A stretch of DNA of 64,000 nucleotides from an uncultured Lachnospiraceae bacterium (GCA_910588655.1 CAJUPJ010000002.1:62001-126000), one strand, 5' to 3'. Shown: positions 1-9,127, numbered from the stretch's first letter. Program-made: numbers and translations. Notes: generated by a model from the sequence alone, not told the origin.

Positions 1-1032
1 AAATTCCTGCTGGATATTTATGAAAATATATGCAGGCTGGCAGCAAAACTTCCATGTAATATTCTAATTACTGGAAAACCTGGAATATGGCAGATAGTGG
101 TTTATATTGTAATTGTATTACTGGTATTGTATATTGCCAGTAATATTGATAATTGCAGTCTGGTACTACCATCTGCCATGTATATAGTGGCATTTTGCAT
201 AATTATTTATACCAGAAGGTATAACGGTGTTAATGTAACATTTCTTGATACAGGGCAGGGAGATGCTATATTTATACAGGATAATAAAGGTACAACCTAT
301 CTGGCTGATGGTGGCAGCAGCAGTATAGAAAAGACTGGTACATACAGAATAATACCATTCCTTAAATATAATGGCATCAAAAAAATAGATTACATAATAA
401 TTACACATCCTGATGAAGACCATATTTCAGGTATAAGGGAGATTTTAGAGCAGTCCAGGGACGGAATAAAGGCGGAAACCCTTCTTGTACCAGACCCTGC
501 CGCTACCTGCAAAGACCCGGCATATTATGGCATAATAAAAACAGCAGTAGAAAATGGTGTAGATACAGCTTATATAGGGGCAGGGGATATTATATCTAAT
601 AATGCAGGATTTAGCATTAAGTGCCTGCATCCGCAGCCTGGGTTTAATGCAGACAGTGCTAATGCATATTCAACAGTATTAAGTGTTATATATGGAAATA
701 CTTCTTTTCTGCTTACAGGTGATATTGAAGGAAATGGGGAAACTGCACTTTTAAACAAGCTTTATACGGATAAAACACTTCCTGGATGCTATAATGTACT
801 AAAAGTTGCACATCATGGTTCTAAAAACTCTTCTCCGGAAGAATTCTTAAAACGGGTGTCACCAGATATATCAGTAATATCATGCGGAAAGAATAATATT
901 TACCACCATCCGCATAAGGAGCTTGTACAGCGGCTCAGGGATTGTGGAAGCAAGCGGGTGCTTACAAGTGAAACAGGAGCAGTTACAATGTTAAGCGATG
1001 GGAATAAAATTAAAATTACAACAAACAGGTGA
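1..1032 (+). CDS. comEC: ComEC/Rec2 family DNA uptake protein, C-terminal part (5' end outside window)
   Basis: The frame is open from base 1, so the gene begins before the window; a GTG at 97 is only an internal possible start. The first residues resemble the last membrane-proximal segment of ComEC, followed by a hydrophobic helix and then a metallo-beta-lactamase fold domain. Visible metal-site motifs are LDTGQGDAIFI, THPDEDHISG (HxDxDH-like) and VAHHGSKNSS. In the family, ComEC forms the inner-membrane channel for single-stranded DNA during natural transformation, and the lactamase-like domain is thought to degrade one strand. Family assignment is firm from the motifs; whether the N-terminal competence channel is intact cannot be seen. 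Confidence 0.85.
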   Translation, partial: KFLLDIYENICRLAAKLPCNILITGKPGIWQIVVYIVIVLLVLYIASNIDNCSLVLPSAMYIVAFCIIIYTRRYNGVNVTFLDTGQGDAIFIQDNKGTTYLADGGSSSIEKTGTYRIIPFLKYNGIKKIDYIIITHPDEDHISGIREILEQSRDGIKAETLLVPDPAATCKDPAYYGIIKTAVENGVDTAYIGAGDIISNNAGFSIKCLHPQPGFNADSANAYSTVLSVIYGNTSFLLTGDIEGNGETALLNKLYTDKTLPGCYNVLKVAHHGSKNSSPEEFLKRVSPDISVISCGKNNIYHHPHKELVQRLRDCGSKRVLTSETGAVTMLSDGNKIKITTNR

Positions 1033-1510
1033 AGGGGTAATTTATAGTTATCTGGTGTTTGTGTGGATTGGTGGACGGACGGTTTCTGTGCCAGATGCCA
1101 GTAATATTACATAAAAGGGGCACTTTAACCCATATAGTGCAATGTCATTTAGTTAAGAATTTAGGTGGAAAATATTTTTATAAATTACCAAAGTGTAGAT
1201 TGCTGGCAAATTCCAAATGTGCTTCCATGAAAAAGCTGTACGAAGCCGCTGGTGCTTAAGCCCTGTACTTTAGGGCTTTATGCATCCATTGCGTGCGAGT
1301 TCAAGCGGGAGCGTGCTGTTTTCATGGAAGACACTTTGGATTTGCTAGCACATCCAGTACATATAATTTCTAAACATCTTTTCTTAATTAAATGACATTG
1401 CATCGTATCGCAAGCATGCCCTTTTATGTAATATTCTGATTCTGGCACTGGAAACCGTCCGCCAGTCCGCACACAAAACCCACACAAGATAACTGTAAAT
1501 AAAAATATGT
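1033..1510. repeat. Giant imperfect palindrome (modular intergenic repeat, most complete copy)
   Basis: Almost the whole comEC-1576 intergenic region is an imperfect inverted repeat. Outer arms: ATAGTTATCTGGTGT with GGACGGACGGTTT at about 1046-1084 match in reverse complement 1470-1503. Middle arms: TGCAATGTCATTTAGTTAAG (from 1138) match 1384-1404. Inner arms: GCTGGCAAATTCCAAATG (1202-1219) through CTTCCATGAAAA match TTTTCATGGAAG at 1317 onward. Short open frames inside it are by-products of the palindrome. Related pieces recur elsewhere in the window. Confidence 0.85.
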
Positions 1511-1515
1511 TCACT

Positions 1516-1544
1516 TTGACATATTTGCATATTTACTCTATAAT
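1516..1544 (+). promoter_or_regulatory. Sigma-A type promoter of the gene at 1576
   Basis: TTGACA at 1516-1521 and TATAAT at 1539-1544 are both perfect consensus boxes with 17 bp spacing, directly at the right edge of the palindromic repeat and about 30 bp before the start codon. Confidence 0.8.
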
Positions 1545-1575
1545 AAATAAATACTAAATATATGGAGGTATATAA

Positions 1576-2088
1576 ATGCCAAGTAAAAGAAAAAGCAACA
1601 AAAGGGCAAAAATGGAAAAAAGAAGAGCAAGACATAACCAGAATAAGAAAGAAGGCGTTAATATGACGGAGAACATAGCAGGAACAACAGAAATGGCATC
1701 AGAGGAAATAGCAGAAGCAGCAGTAGTGGCAGCAGAAGCCGTAGAAGAGCCTGCTGCAGTTGTGGAGGAAGAAACAATGGAAAACAAAAAAACAGAAAAT
1801 ACAACAAATGAGATAATTGAAACAAATACAACTAATGTAACAAACACAACAGATGCTGATAATGCAGCAGATTTAAAAGAAACTGTCCATAAACTGTATA
1901 TCCAGTATAATGATTTAGAGTTTAGTGATGAGCTTTTATTTGAAGCAGCAGTAAATTCATATTGTAATGAGTCAGGACTGGACAAGTCTTCTGTTGAGGC
2001 AGTTAATTTATATGTTAAGCCACAGGAGGGCAGGGCATATTATGTTATAAACAATGATGCAGAAAAGTCTGGTTCTATTGAGTTATAA
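1576..2088 (+). CDS. Acidic hypothetical protein, DUF6465-like C-terminal domain
   Basis: 170 aa starting at ATG after ATGGAGG (1561-1567). Residues 1-28 are strongly basic (Lys/Arg rich), residues 30-90 are low-complexity Ala/Glu/Thr/Asn, and residues 95-170 form a compact domain with KLYIQYNDLEF and the ending LYVKPQEGRAYYVIN. That ending resembles DUF6465 proteins of Clostridia; I infer the family from memory of the KPxE-x-AYYVIN pattern. Function is unknown. The basic tail plus acidic linker could mean nucleic-acid or ribosome association, but nothing shows it. Single-gene unit with its own consensus promoter and terminator. Confidence 0.75.
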   Translation: MPSKRKSNKRAKMEKRRARHNQNKKEGVNMTENIAGTTEMASEEIAEAAVVAAEAVEEPAAVVEEETMENKKTENTTNEIIETNTTNVTNTTDADNAADLKETVHKLYIQYNDLEFSDELLFEAAVNSYCNESGLDKSSVEAVNLYVKPQEGRAYYVINNDAEKSGSIEL

Positions 2089-2111
2089 TAATATAGATAA
2101 CAGCATTTGGG

Positions 2112-2145
2112 ATGAAGTCCTGATTATACCAGGGCTTCATTATTT
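2112..2145 (+). terminator. Rho-independent terminator after the 1576 gene
   Basis: ATGAAGTCCTG (2112-2122) pairs with CAGGGCTTCAT (2130-2140) with one G-T wobble, followed by TATTTG. Confidence 0.7.
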
Positions 2146-2180
2146 GTGCTGCAAAATATGTGGCATGGAGGATTAGGATA

Positions 2181-2615
2181 ATGTTAAAAAGAGTGCTGGA
2201 ATATTGCATGTGCATTTATTTTAAATATAAAGAAGTTATTCTTTATCTGGTGTTTGGCGGGCTTACAACGCTTGTTAATATAGTTTCATATGCAGTATTT
2301 GCGCGTGTCCTCAATATGGACACTGTTGCAGGAACCTCCGGGGCATGGCTTGTAAGTGTAATATTTGCTTATATTACTAATAAAATATTTGTTTTTGAAA
2401 GCAGAACAGATACATTTGCTTTGCTGGTAAAGGAGTGTGTTTCATTTTTCGGGTGCAGGCTTGCAACAGGTATAATGGATGTTGCGGTTATGTATCTTTC
2501 AGTGGATTTACTGCATTTTAATGATATAGTTATGAAAATTGTCTCAAATGTATTTGTTGTAATTTTAAATTATATATTTAGTAAATTGTTTATTTTTAAA
2601 AAAGAAGAAGCTTAA
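2181..2615 (+). CDS. GtrA-like family membrane protein
   Basis: Start chosen at ATG 2181, preceded by GGAG at 2167-2170; an ATG at 2160 lies upstream of that site. The 144-aa product has four hydrophobic helices and the GtrA pattern YLVFGGLTTLVNIVSYAVF near the N-terminus, then AYITNKIFVFES and, at the end, LNYIFSKLFIFKK. GtrA proteins are small inner-membrane proteins linked to export or flipping of polyprenyl-phosphate sugars for cell-surface polysaccharide. The next gene, glf, starts 20 bp downstream, so the two are probably one transcript serving galactofuranose-containing glycans. Substrate is not deducible. Confidence 0.85.
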   Translation: MLKRVLEYCMCIYFKYKEVILYLVFGGLTTLVNIVSYAVFARVLNMDTVAGTSGAWLVSVIFAYITNKIFVFESRTDTFALLVKECVSFFGCRLATGIMDVAVMYLSVDLLHFNDIVMKIVSNVFVVILNYIFSKLFIFKKEEA

Positions 2616-2635
2616 TTCTGGCAGGAGGAATTGGT

Positions 2636-3730
2636 ATGGGATATGATTATCTTGTGGCAGGGGCGGGGCTTTTTGGTGCAGTTTTTGCCCATGAAGCAAA
2701 AAAAGCAGGAAAAAAGTGCCTTGTTATTGATAAAAGACCACATATAGCAGGAAATATATATACAGAAGATAACGGGGGAATTAAAGTCCATAAATATGGT
2801 GCACATATTTTCCATACATCTGATAAAAGAATATGGGATTATGTAAACCAGTTTTCAGAATTTAATAATTATATTAATTCACCTATAGCAATTTATAATG
2901 ATGAACTTTATAACCTTCCATTTAACATGAATACATTTAGCAAAATGTGGGGGATAAAAACACCAGCAGAGGCGCAGGAAATTATTGAGAAGCAGATAAG
3001 CGGGCTGGATATTGGTGAGCCGCAGAACCTTGAGGAACAGGCTTTAAAACTTGCCGGGCGCGATGTGTATGAAAAGCTTGTTAAAGGGTATACACAGAAA
3101 CAGTGGGGACGTGAATGTAAGGATTTGCCTGCTTTTATTATAAAAAGGCTTCCACTGCGTTTTACTTATGATAATAACTATTTTAACGACAGATACCAGG
3201 GTATTCCGGCAGACGGTTATACGGCTATTGTGGAAAAAATGCTTGCAGGCATTGAAACCAGGCTGTCAACTGATTATTTTGACATTAAAGACAGTGTAGA
3301 TGCAGATAAGGTTATCTATACAGGAATGATTGACGAATATTATGGATATAAGCTTGGTGTGCTTGAATACCGTTCAATACGTTTTGAAACAGAAAGGCTT
3401 GAGTGCAGTAATTACCAGGGAAATGCTGTTGTTAATTATACTTCAGCAGATGTGCCATATACACGTATAATTGAGCATAAGCATTTTAATTTTGGGCAGC
3501 AGCCATTTACAATTATAAGCCGGGAATATTCATCAGAGTGGGAGAAAGGTGCAGAACCATATTACCCGGTTAATAATGAAAAAAATAATTCTCTTTATGA
3601 AAAATACGTGGAATTGTCAAAGAATGAAAAGAATGTAATATTTGGCGGAAGGCTTGGCGGGTATAAATATTATGATATGGATAAAGTAATAGGGGCAGCA
3701 CTTGGGTTATGTGATGTGGAACTGCATTAA
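2636..3730 (+). CDS. glf: UDP-galactopyranose mutase
   Basis: 364 aa, the usual family length. It converts UDP-galactopyranose to UDP-galactofuranose with reduced FAD. Visible: an N-terminal dinucleotide motif GAGLFGAVFAHEA, the typical RPHIAGNIYTE segment, KVHKYGAHIFHTSD, and YTQKQWGRECKDLP with the Trp and Arg of the substrate pocket, ending in GGRLGGYKYYDMD (FAD site). RBS AGGAGG lies 7 bp before ATG. Works with galE (9149), which supplies UDP-galactose, and the adjacent GtrA-like protein. Identification is secure. Confidence 0.97.
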   Translation: MGYDYLVAGAGLFGAVFAHEAKKAGKKCLVIDKRPHIAGNIYTEDNGGIKVHKYGAHIFHTSDKRIWDYVNQFSEFNNYINSPIAIYNDELYNLPFNMNTFSKMWGIKTPAEAQEIIEKQISGLDIGEPQNLEEQALKLAGRDVYEKLVKGYTQKQWGRECKDLPAFIIKRLPLRFTYDNNYFNDRYQGIPADGYTAIVEKMLAGIETRLSTDYFDIKDSVDADKVIYTGMIDEYYGYKLGVLEYRSIRFETERLECSNYQGNAVVNYTSADVPYTRIIEHKHFNFGQQPFTIISREYSSEWEKGAEPYYPVNNEKNNSLYEKYVELSKNEKNVIFGGRLGGYKYYDMDKVIGAALGLCDVELH

Positions 3731-3738
3731 AGTAAAAG

Positions 3739-3785
3739 GCATATCTGGAAAGTAATTTAGGATATTTCCAGATATGCTCTTTATT
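3739..3785. terminator. Terminator between glf and rfbB (convergent)
   Basis: GCATATCTGGAAA (3739-3751) is a perfect inverted repeat of TTTCCAGATATGC (3765-3777), followed by TCTTTATTTT on the plus strand. It can serve both convergent genes. Confidence 0.75.
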
Positions 3786-3804
3786 TTCCAGGAATAAATA
3801 CAGT

Positions 3805-4833
3805 TTAAACTGTATTACGGTTTCCGTACATTTTTTCGTAATAGTCCTGGTAATCACCTTTAATAATATTTTCCCACCATTTCCTGTTATCAAGATACCA
3901 TTGTATAGTTATTTTAATACCTTCTTCAAATGGTGTTTCTGGAAGCCATCCAAGTTCATTGTGGATTTTGGAAGGGTCTATTGCGTAGCGCCTGTCATGT
4001 CCCAGCCTGTCGGTTACATGTGTTATAAGGTCTTCGCTTTTGCCAAGTCCTGCAATAACGGTTTTAACAACTTCCATGTTAGTTTTTTCGTTGTGTCCGC
4101 CTATATTATAGATTTCGCCTGGTGTTCCTTTGCGTATTACCAGGTCTATTGCAATGCAGTGGTCTTTTACATACAGCCAGTCACGTACATTTTCACCAGT
4201 GCCGTATACAGGTACAGGCTTATCATTCAGTACATTTGAAATAACCAGCGGTATAAGCTTTTCTGGGAAATGATATGACCCATAGTTGTTTGAACATCTG
4301 GATATTGTACATGGAAGCTCGTATGTGCGTGAATATGCCTGTACAAGCAGGTCAGCAGATGCTTTTGAAGCAGAGTAAGGGCTGCTTGTATGGATTGGTG
4401 TTGTTTCTGTAAAGAAAAGGTCTGGCCTGTCAAGCGGAAGGTCACCATAAACTTCATCCGTAGAAACCTGGTGGTAACGTTTGATGCCATACTGGCGGCA
4501 TGCGTCAAGCAGGACACTTGTGCCAATAATATTAGTTCTAAGGAAAACTTCAGGCTCATTTATAGAACGGTCAACATGGCTTTCAGCAGCAAAGTTTACA
4601 ACAATGTCTGGTTTTTCTTCTTTAAATATTTTATAAATGGCTTCCCTGTCTGCAATATCTGTTTTAAAAAATTTAAAATTCTGTCTGTCCATTATAGGTG
4701 CAAGGGTTTCCATATTACCAGCATAAGTAAGCTTATCAATACATAAAATCATATCATCTGGATACTTTTCTGTCATATAGTGGCAGAAATTACCACCAAT
4801 AAACCCTGCGCCGCCTGTTACAATTATATTCAT
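3805..4833 (-). CDS. rfbB: dTDP-glucose 4,6-dehydratase
   Basis: 342 aa short-chain dehydrogenase of the extended type. It makes dTDP-4-keto-6-deoxyglucose, second step to dTDP-rhamnose. NAD site GGAGFIGGNFCHYM at residues 7-20; catalytic segment STDEVYGDLPLD with Thr-Asp-Glu; YSASKASAD supplies the Tyr-x3-Lys pair; C-terminal RRYAIDPSKIHNELGW is typical for RfbB. It lies 46 bp downstream of rfbA on the same strand, so the two form an operon. rfbC and rfbD are not in the window. Confidence 0.97.
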   Translation of the reverse strand: MNIIVTGGAGFIGGNFCHYMTEKYPDDMILCIDKLTYAGNMETLAPIMDRQNFKFFKTDIADREAIYKIFKEEKPDIVVNFAAESHVDRSINEPEVFLRTNIIGTSVLLDACRQYGIKRYHQVSTDEVYGDLPLDRPDLFFTETTPIHTSSPYSASKASADLLVQAYSRTYELPCTISRCSNNYGSYHFPEKLIPLVISNVLNDKPVPVYGTGENVRDWLYVKDHCIAIDLVIRKGTPGEIYNIGGHNEKTNMEVVKTVIAGLGKSEDLITHVTDRLGHDRRYAIDPSKIHNELGWLPETPFEEGIKITIQWYLDNRKWWENIIKGDYQDYYEKMYGNRNTV

Positions 4834-4879
4834 TTCTGTTTATATCCTCCATTTTAATATATAAATCCTGGATAAAATA

Positions 4880-5758
4880 TTAATACAGGATTTTTCCATT
4901 TGCAACTTGTTTTAAATGCTTTCCATATGCAGATTTGCCATAAAGCTCTGCTGACTCTAAAAGCTTGTCCTTTGGTATCCAGCCATTTTTATATGCAATT
5001 TCTTCAATAGCTGAAATCTTAATGCCCTGGCGGTTTTCTATAACCCTTACAAACTCAGTGGCGTCAGCAAGGGCATCAATTGTCCCTGTATCAAGCCATG
5101 CATACCCACGTCCTAAAGTTATTACATTTAGATTGCCCTCTTCAAGATACATTTTGTTAAGGTCTGTAATTTCAAGTTCGCCACGTTTGGACGGCTTTAC
5201 TTTTTTTGCCATTTCTACAACCCTGTTGTCATAGAAATAAAGACCTGTAACACAATAATTTGATTTAGGATGTTCTGGTTTTTCTTCAATAGAAACAGCC
5301 TTGCCATTCTCATCAAATTCAACTATGCCAAAACGCTCAGGGTCATCAACATAGTAACCAAATATGGTAGCGCCATTTTTTGCTGAAGCTGCTTCTTTAA
5401 GATGCCTTCCAAGACCGCTTCCATAAAATATATTATCACCAAGTACCATTGCACATGAGTCACCAGCTATAAAATCTTCACCTATAATAAATGCCTGTGC
5501 AAGCCCGTCAGGTGAAGGCTGTATTTTATAACTTAAATTTATGCCAAAATTACTGCCATCGCCAAGCAGGCGTTCAAAATTGCCAATATCCATGCTTGTG
5601 GATATTATAAGGATATCACGTATGCCAGCAAGCATAAGTGTTGAAAGCGGATAGTAAATCATTGGTTTATCATAAACTGGCAACAGCTGCTTGGAAGTAA
5701 CCATAGTAAGCGGATATAGTCTTGTACCTGAACCACCAGCAAGTATAATTCCTTTCAT
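4880..5758 (-). CDS. rfbA: Glucose-1-phosphate thymidylyltransferase
   Basis: 292 aa, normal length for RmlA. It couples glucose-1-phosphate and dTTP to give dTDP-glucose. N-terminal nucleotide-binding signature GIILAGGSGTRLYPLT, then KQLLPVYDKPMIYYPLSTLM, the substrate motifs VLGDNIFYG and SIEEKPEHPKSNYCVTGLYF, and WLDTGTIDAL. First gene of the rfbA-rfbB pair. The 160 bp upstream hold a possible promoter and, near 5886-5916, a weak fragment (TGTGTGGATGGATGG) resembling an outer arm of the palindromic repeat family. Confidence 0.97.
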   Translation of the reverse strand: MKGIILAGGSGTRLYPLTMVTSKQLLPVYDKPMIYYPLSTLMLAGIRDILIISTSMDIGNFERLLGDGSNFGINLSYKIQPSPDGLAQAFIIGEDFIAGDSCAMVLGDNIFYGSGLGRHLKEAASAKNGATIFGYYVDDPERFGIVEFDENGKAVSIEEKPEHPKSNYCVTGLYFYDNRVVEMAKKVKPSKRGELEITDLNKMYLEEGNLNVITLGRGYAWLDTGTIDALADATEFVRVIENRQGIKISAIEEIAYKNGWIPKDKLLESAELYGKSAYGKHLKQVANGKILY

Positions 5759-5920
5759 TAATAATTCCTCCGTTAGATATATATTAAAAATTAATAGTGC
5801 TGTCTTGTGTATTCCAGCAATAGTATAACATATAGTAACAGTTTTTGCCAGTATTTAAATAATATGCCTTTTTGTTTAATTGAAATTTATATTGTGCCTG
5901 TGTGGATGGATGGTTTTATA

Positions 5921-6550
5921 TCAGGATTTTAAATTATGTACCCTCTCTGCTATATTTTTCTCAAATTCTTCATCTGAAAATCCAGGGTCTTTTGTTCCGT
6001 GCCATATTTTACATGGAACTTCCTCACACTTGCCACAGTTACGCAGCTTTTTAGTTTTAACAGAACAGGCATAAATAGGGCATGATTTGCCCTCTGGTGC
6101 ATGGAATACTTTTCCCTGGCACTCATTGCAGCCCTGGCACATATTTCCATAAAAGCTGCATTTACTACATTCTGTGCCACAACAGCTAATTCCCAGTATT
6201 TCCCTTTGCTGCTTTTTGCTAAAACCGCTAAGTACAAGTTCATATGATTTGTCAAGAAGGTCTTTTAGCAGACTGTCAGGAACATTACCGTCAGGTTTGA
6301 CAGAGTTCCAGTGTGTCTTATTCATATAGTAGCCTGGTATGATATCTTCATATTGTTCCCTTAGGAAAATGCCTTCTTCTGGTTCTGATTTCAGTGTAAT
6401 ATAATATGGTATATTGCTCTGGTGTTCAAGACATAGTGCAGCAAACATCTTGCCGCCAATGTTATAACGTAACCAGTTCCAGTCTTTTTGCAAATCTTTT
6501 GTAACTCCCCGTTTGTTTAGTAAATATTCATCTAACCATTCATATTTCAT
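5921..6550 (-). CDS. MmcQ/YjbR domain fused to a Cys-rich DUF3795-like domain
   Basis: 209 aa. Residues 1-115 look like a CyaY-like MmcQ/YjbR domain (MKYEWLDEYLL, DWNWLRYNIGGKMFAALC, YYMNKTHWNSVKPDG). Residues 120-205 carry paired cysteines in the DUF3795 style: CCGTECSKCSFYGNMCQGC, then CPIYACSVKTKKLRNCGKC and PCKIWHGTKDPGFSDEEF. YjbR-type proteins are thought to bind DNA or small ligands; DUF3795 probably holds metal through its cysteines. Neither role is established. The fusion is seen directly; both halves are in one uninterrupted frame. Separated from the WYL pseudogene downstream in the map by only 17 bp. Confidence 0.8.
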   Translation of the reverse strand: MKYEWLDEYLLNKRGVTKDLQKDWNWLRYNIGGKMFAALCLEHQSNIPYYITLKSEPEEGIFLREQYEDIIPGYYMNKTHWNSVKPDGNVPDSLLKDLLDKSYELVLSGFSKKQQREILGISCCGTECSKCSFYGNMCQGCNECQGKVFHAPEGKSCPIYACSVKTKKLRNCGKCEEVPCKIWHGTKDPGFSDEEFEKNIAERVHNLKS

Positions 6551-6567
6551 AATTTTTATTTCCTTTC

Positions 6568-7391
6568 TTAATAAATTCTGGACATATTTTTAATAATTGT
6601 ATTTAGTTCTTTTCTTATTTCTTCAGGCTCTATTAATTCCACACCATCACCAAATGAAAGCAGCCTGTTCCGGATTCATCTACAAGCCGCCATTTGTGCT
6701 CTGGCTGGAATAATACTTTTACATTTATGTTCTCTGTAAATACTTTCTGGTTTTCCAAATCTGGAAGAGGGTATTTTCTGGGATTGAAAACTATATCTGT
6801 GGTGGTGGTTTCTTCCATGCGGTTTAACTTAAACAACCTGAAATCTTTACGTATTTTACACCAGCCCCATACATACCAGCCAGCCCACTGGAATATAAGG
6901 CAGTATGGTTCTATCTGGCGGCTGCTTTCACCCATTGGCGGATAATAATTGAATCTAATCTCTGTTTTCTGTTCAATGGCATTCCTGATAATTTCTATTT
7001 TAGCTGGAAGTGAGTTCTTATACCAGGATGAAAGATTGATAAGCATAGTCTGGTTTCCTGCCATAAAGCATGAAGAACCTTCGGAAAGTTTTTCCATAAG
7101 CTGTACATAGCGGTTTGTCTGGTTAACACTGTCAAGGCTTTTAAGTCCTGCAAGTATATCCTGCATTTCCTTATTAGTAAAAAGCATATGGTTTATTTTA
7201 TATCCGTTCATTATGGAAATGCCGCCATGTCCCTGTGTAGCAGATACAGGAATTCCTGCTTTGCATAATTCTTCTATATCTCTGTTTATTGTGCGCCTGC
7301 TTACTTAAAAATGTTCTGCAAGTTCAGGGGCAGTTACTTTTTCCTTTTGTAACAAAATAGATAAGATCCCAATCAGCCTGTCTATTCTCAT
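6568..7391 (-). pseudogene. Decayed WYL-domain (YafY-type) transcription regulator
   Basis: Reading the minus strand from ATG at 7391 gives a typical HTH start (MRIDRLIGILSILLQ, then APELAEHF), but codon 29 is TAA (7305-7307); after it the helix continues as VSRRTINRDIEELCKAGIP. The WYL part then reads normally to FQPEHKWRLVDE. Near 6665-6680 the frame shifts and material is missing; the true C-terminus LLSFGDGVELIEPEEIRKEL continues in another frame to a stop at 6568. One nonsense codon plus one indel make a functional full-length product unlikely. An ORF of 192 aa (6633-7211) is only the surviving middle. Confidence 0.85.
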
Positions 7392-7705
7392 ATAAATTCC
7401 TTTCTGTACTGATTATAACAAAGCAAACACGACATTAGCCTGCCATGTATGGATTATAGCATAAGAAATATCACGATGTATATATTAAAGAAATATACAG
7501 ATAATGTATAAAGGGACAGTCATTAACATAAATTACAAAGAATAATATAATTTTTGTTAAATTTGGTGCAATTTGCCACAATTATTCCATAATTTAGCCT
7601 TATATTAGATTATGTAATATAATAACCTGCCATAAGTTTAAACTGGCATAAAACAGGACTGTGGGCGGGCAGTTACTGGAATTTATCTGAATAGGAGGGA
7701 ATGTT
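7392..7705. other. Intergenic region before the secreted protein gene
   Basis: 314 bp, AT-rich. No gene, T-box or strong hairpin is seen. It must contain the promoter of the 7706 gene; AATTTGGTGCAATTTGCCACAATT around 7560 is a weak dyad only. The right end has GGAGGG as RBS. Confidence 0.4.
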
Positions 7706-9127
7706 ATGGAAACAAGGAAAAAATTACAATGGACAGCAGTTGCTGCTTTTGCTGTTACAGCATGTACATGGGCAGGGGCAGATAATGCTTCAGCAGCTGT
7801 TACTGCTGCTGATATAGAAGTCAGTGGTACTGCACAGAAGATGTATGTAAATGTCAGCCAGGACAAGGAAATGGTCTTTGGGACGGCAACAAGAAGCAGG
7901 AAATCAGGCAAAGTAGTGTTTAAAGTATCTGCATGGAATCTTTATGAAACAGGCAGCAGCCAAAGGGCAGAAATTGATTTATCTAAATTAAGCAATGTTA
8001 AAGATAATTATATTGCAGTTAAGACAGATGACATGGAAGTACCAGTTATTGTAAAAATTCCAGCAAATGATAAAGTTTCTTCTGTAAGATATAATGGTGC
8101 TACCCAGGAATTAGAGATTAAAACCGGGGCAAGCAGGACATCTTTAAAAGCAGCATCAGATTATGAGTGGAGGACGGTATACAGTAACTGGCAGACACCA
8201 GATGAAACGGAGAAACTTGCTGATGGCAAGGTATCTGGTGTATTTGGTGAATTCCAGTTCCAGGGAGGGACATTGTATATAAGGACTCCAGGTGAAGGGC
8301 TGTCAAAGATAACAGAAACATCTGATAATGAATTAAAAGACTGCTATGATGCAGGAAATATTGATAAAGCAGTAAAAGTTTATGATGCACCAAGGCTTCC
8401 AGGCAGGGAAACAAAACTGAATATTGCAAAACAGGCTAACGGGCCATCTGTTTCTGTACAATATTCAGCTGGTACACTGACACTTCCTAAATTATCTGAA
8501 TACCGTATTGTGACAGTTTCAGGCAGTACTGTAACAATACCAGATGATGTTATTAAGAATGAAAGCGTTAAAAGGGGTGTTACTCTGGATGAACTTCTGC
8601 CAGGAAGTTTAGAAAACGGAATTTTAGAAGTACGTACTGAGCCAAATACTTCAAGGAAGAAATGTGCATCTAAATGGACGCGTATACCATTAGAGAAACC
8701 ATCAGTGCTTGAAACATCTGGGAGTGATACACTCACAAGTAAACCGGCAGCACCAGCGGATGGTATATATAAATGGGGCGGTGGCGGAATTAAAAATGTA
8801 ACAGTTGTAGGTGATGCTGGTGCTGATGGAACAAAACCTGTACTTGTAAAAGCAGACTACCAGAGCACCAGTAAAGGGTATGACGTTGTGGTTACAAGTA
8901 CCAGCAGCGCAAATTACCGTGTTGCAGTTATGGATAAAGAAGAGAAGCCAGGGGCTTCTGTAAGTTCAAGGACATTAAGGGCAAATTCATCATTAACATT
9001 AAGCGGGTTAAAGGATGGCCAGGTAATTTATATACGCCAGGACGGAAGCAGCAGTACAAAGACATGGGCTGGTGAATATACAAAGTTTGGTACAGTTGAT
9101 TTGCCAAAACAGGAGAATGCAAACTAA
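7706..9127 (+). CDS. Secreted protein of unknown function
   Basis: 473 aa with a short basic N-terminus (METRKK), a hydrophobic core and a likely signal-peptidase cut after ADNASAA near residue 31. The rest is Ser/Thr/Lys/Val-rich and looks beta-rich, with no enzyme motif or sortase LPxTG. No C-terminal membrane helix. RBS GGAGGGAATGTT precedes ATG. galE starts 21 bp after its stop, so they are probably co-transcribed. A role at the cell surface is inferred from the signal peptide; I do not recognise the family. Composition matches the neighbours. Confidence 0.8.
   Translation: METRKKLQWTAVAAFAVTACTWAGADNASAAVTAADIEVSGTAQKMYVNVSQDKEMVFGTATRSRKSGKVVFKVSAWNLYETGSSQRAEIDLSKLSNVKDNYIAVKTDDMEVPVIVKIPANDKVSSVRYNGATQELEIKTGASRTSLKAASDYEWRTVYSNWQTPDETEKLADGKVSGVFGEFQFQGGTLYIRTPGEGLSKITETSDNELKDCYDAGNIDKAVKVYDAPRLPGRETKLNIAKQANGPSVSVQYSAGTLTLPKLSEYRIVTVSGSTVTIPDDVIKNESVKRGVTLDELLPGSLENGILEVRTEPNTSRKKCASKWTRIPLEKPSVLETSGSDTLTSKPAAPADGIYKWGGGGIKNVTVVGDAGADGTKPVLVKADYQSTSKGYDVVVTSTSSANYRVAVMDKEEKPGASVSSRTLRANSSLTLSGLKDGQVIYIRQDGSSSTKTWAGEYTKFGTVDLPKQENAN

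Noticed and set aside
1059..1514. Small ORFs on both strands after comEC
   Set aside because: They lie wholly within the imperfect palindrome; their similarity to each other comes from the repeat arms.
1554..1985. 143-aa minus-strand Ser/Val-rich ORF
   Set aside because: Mirror of the Ala/Glu/Thr low-complexity stretch in the 1576 gene.
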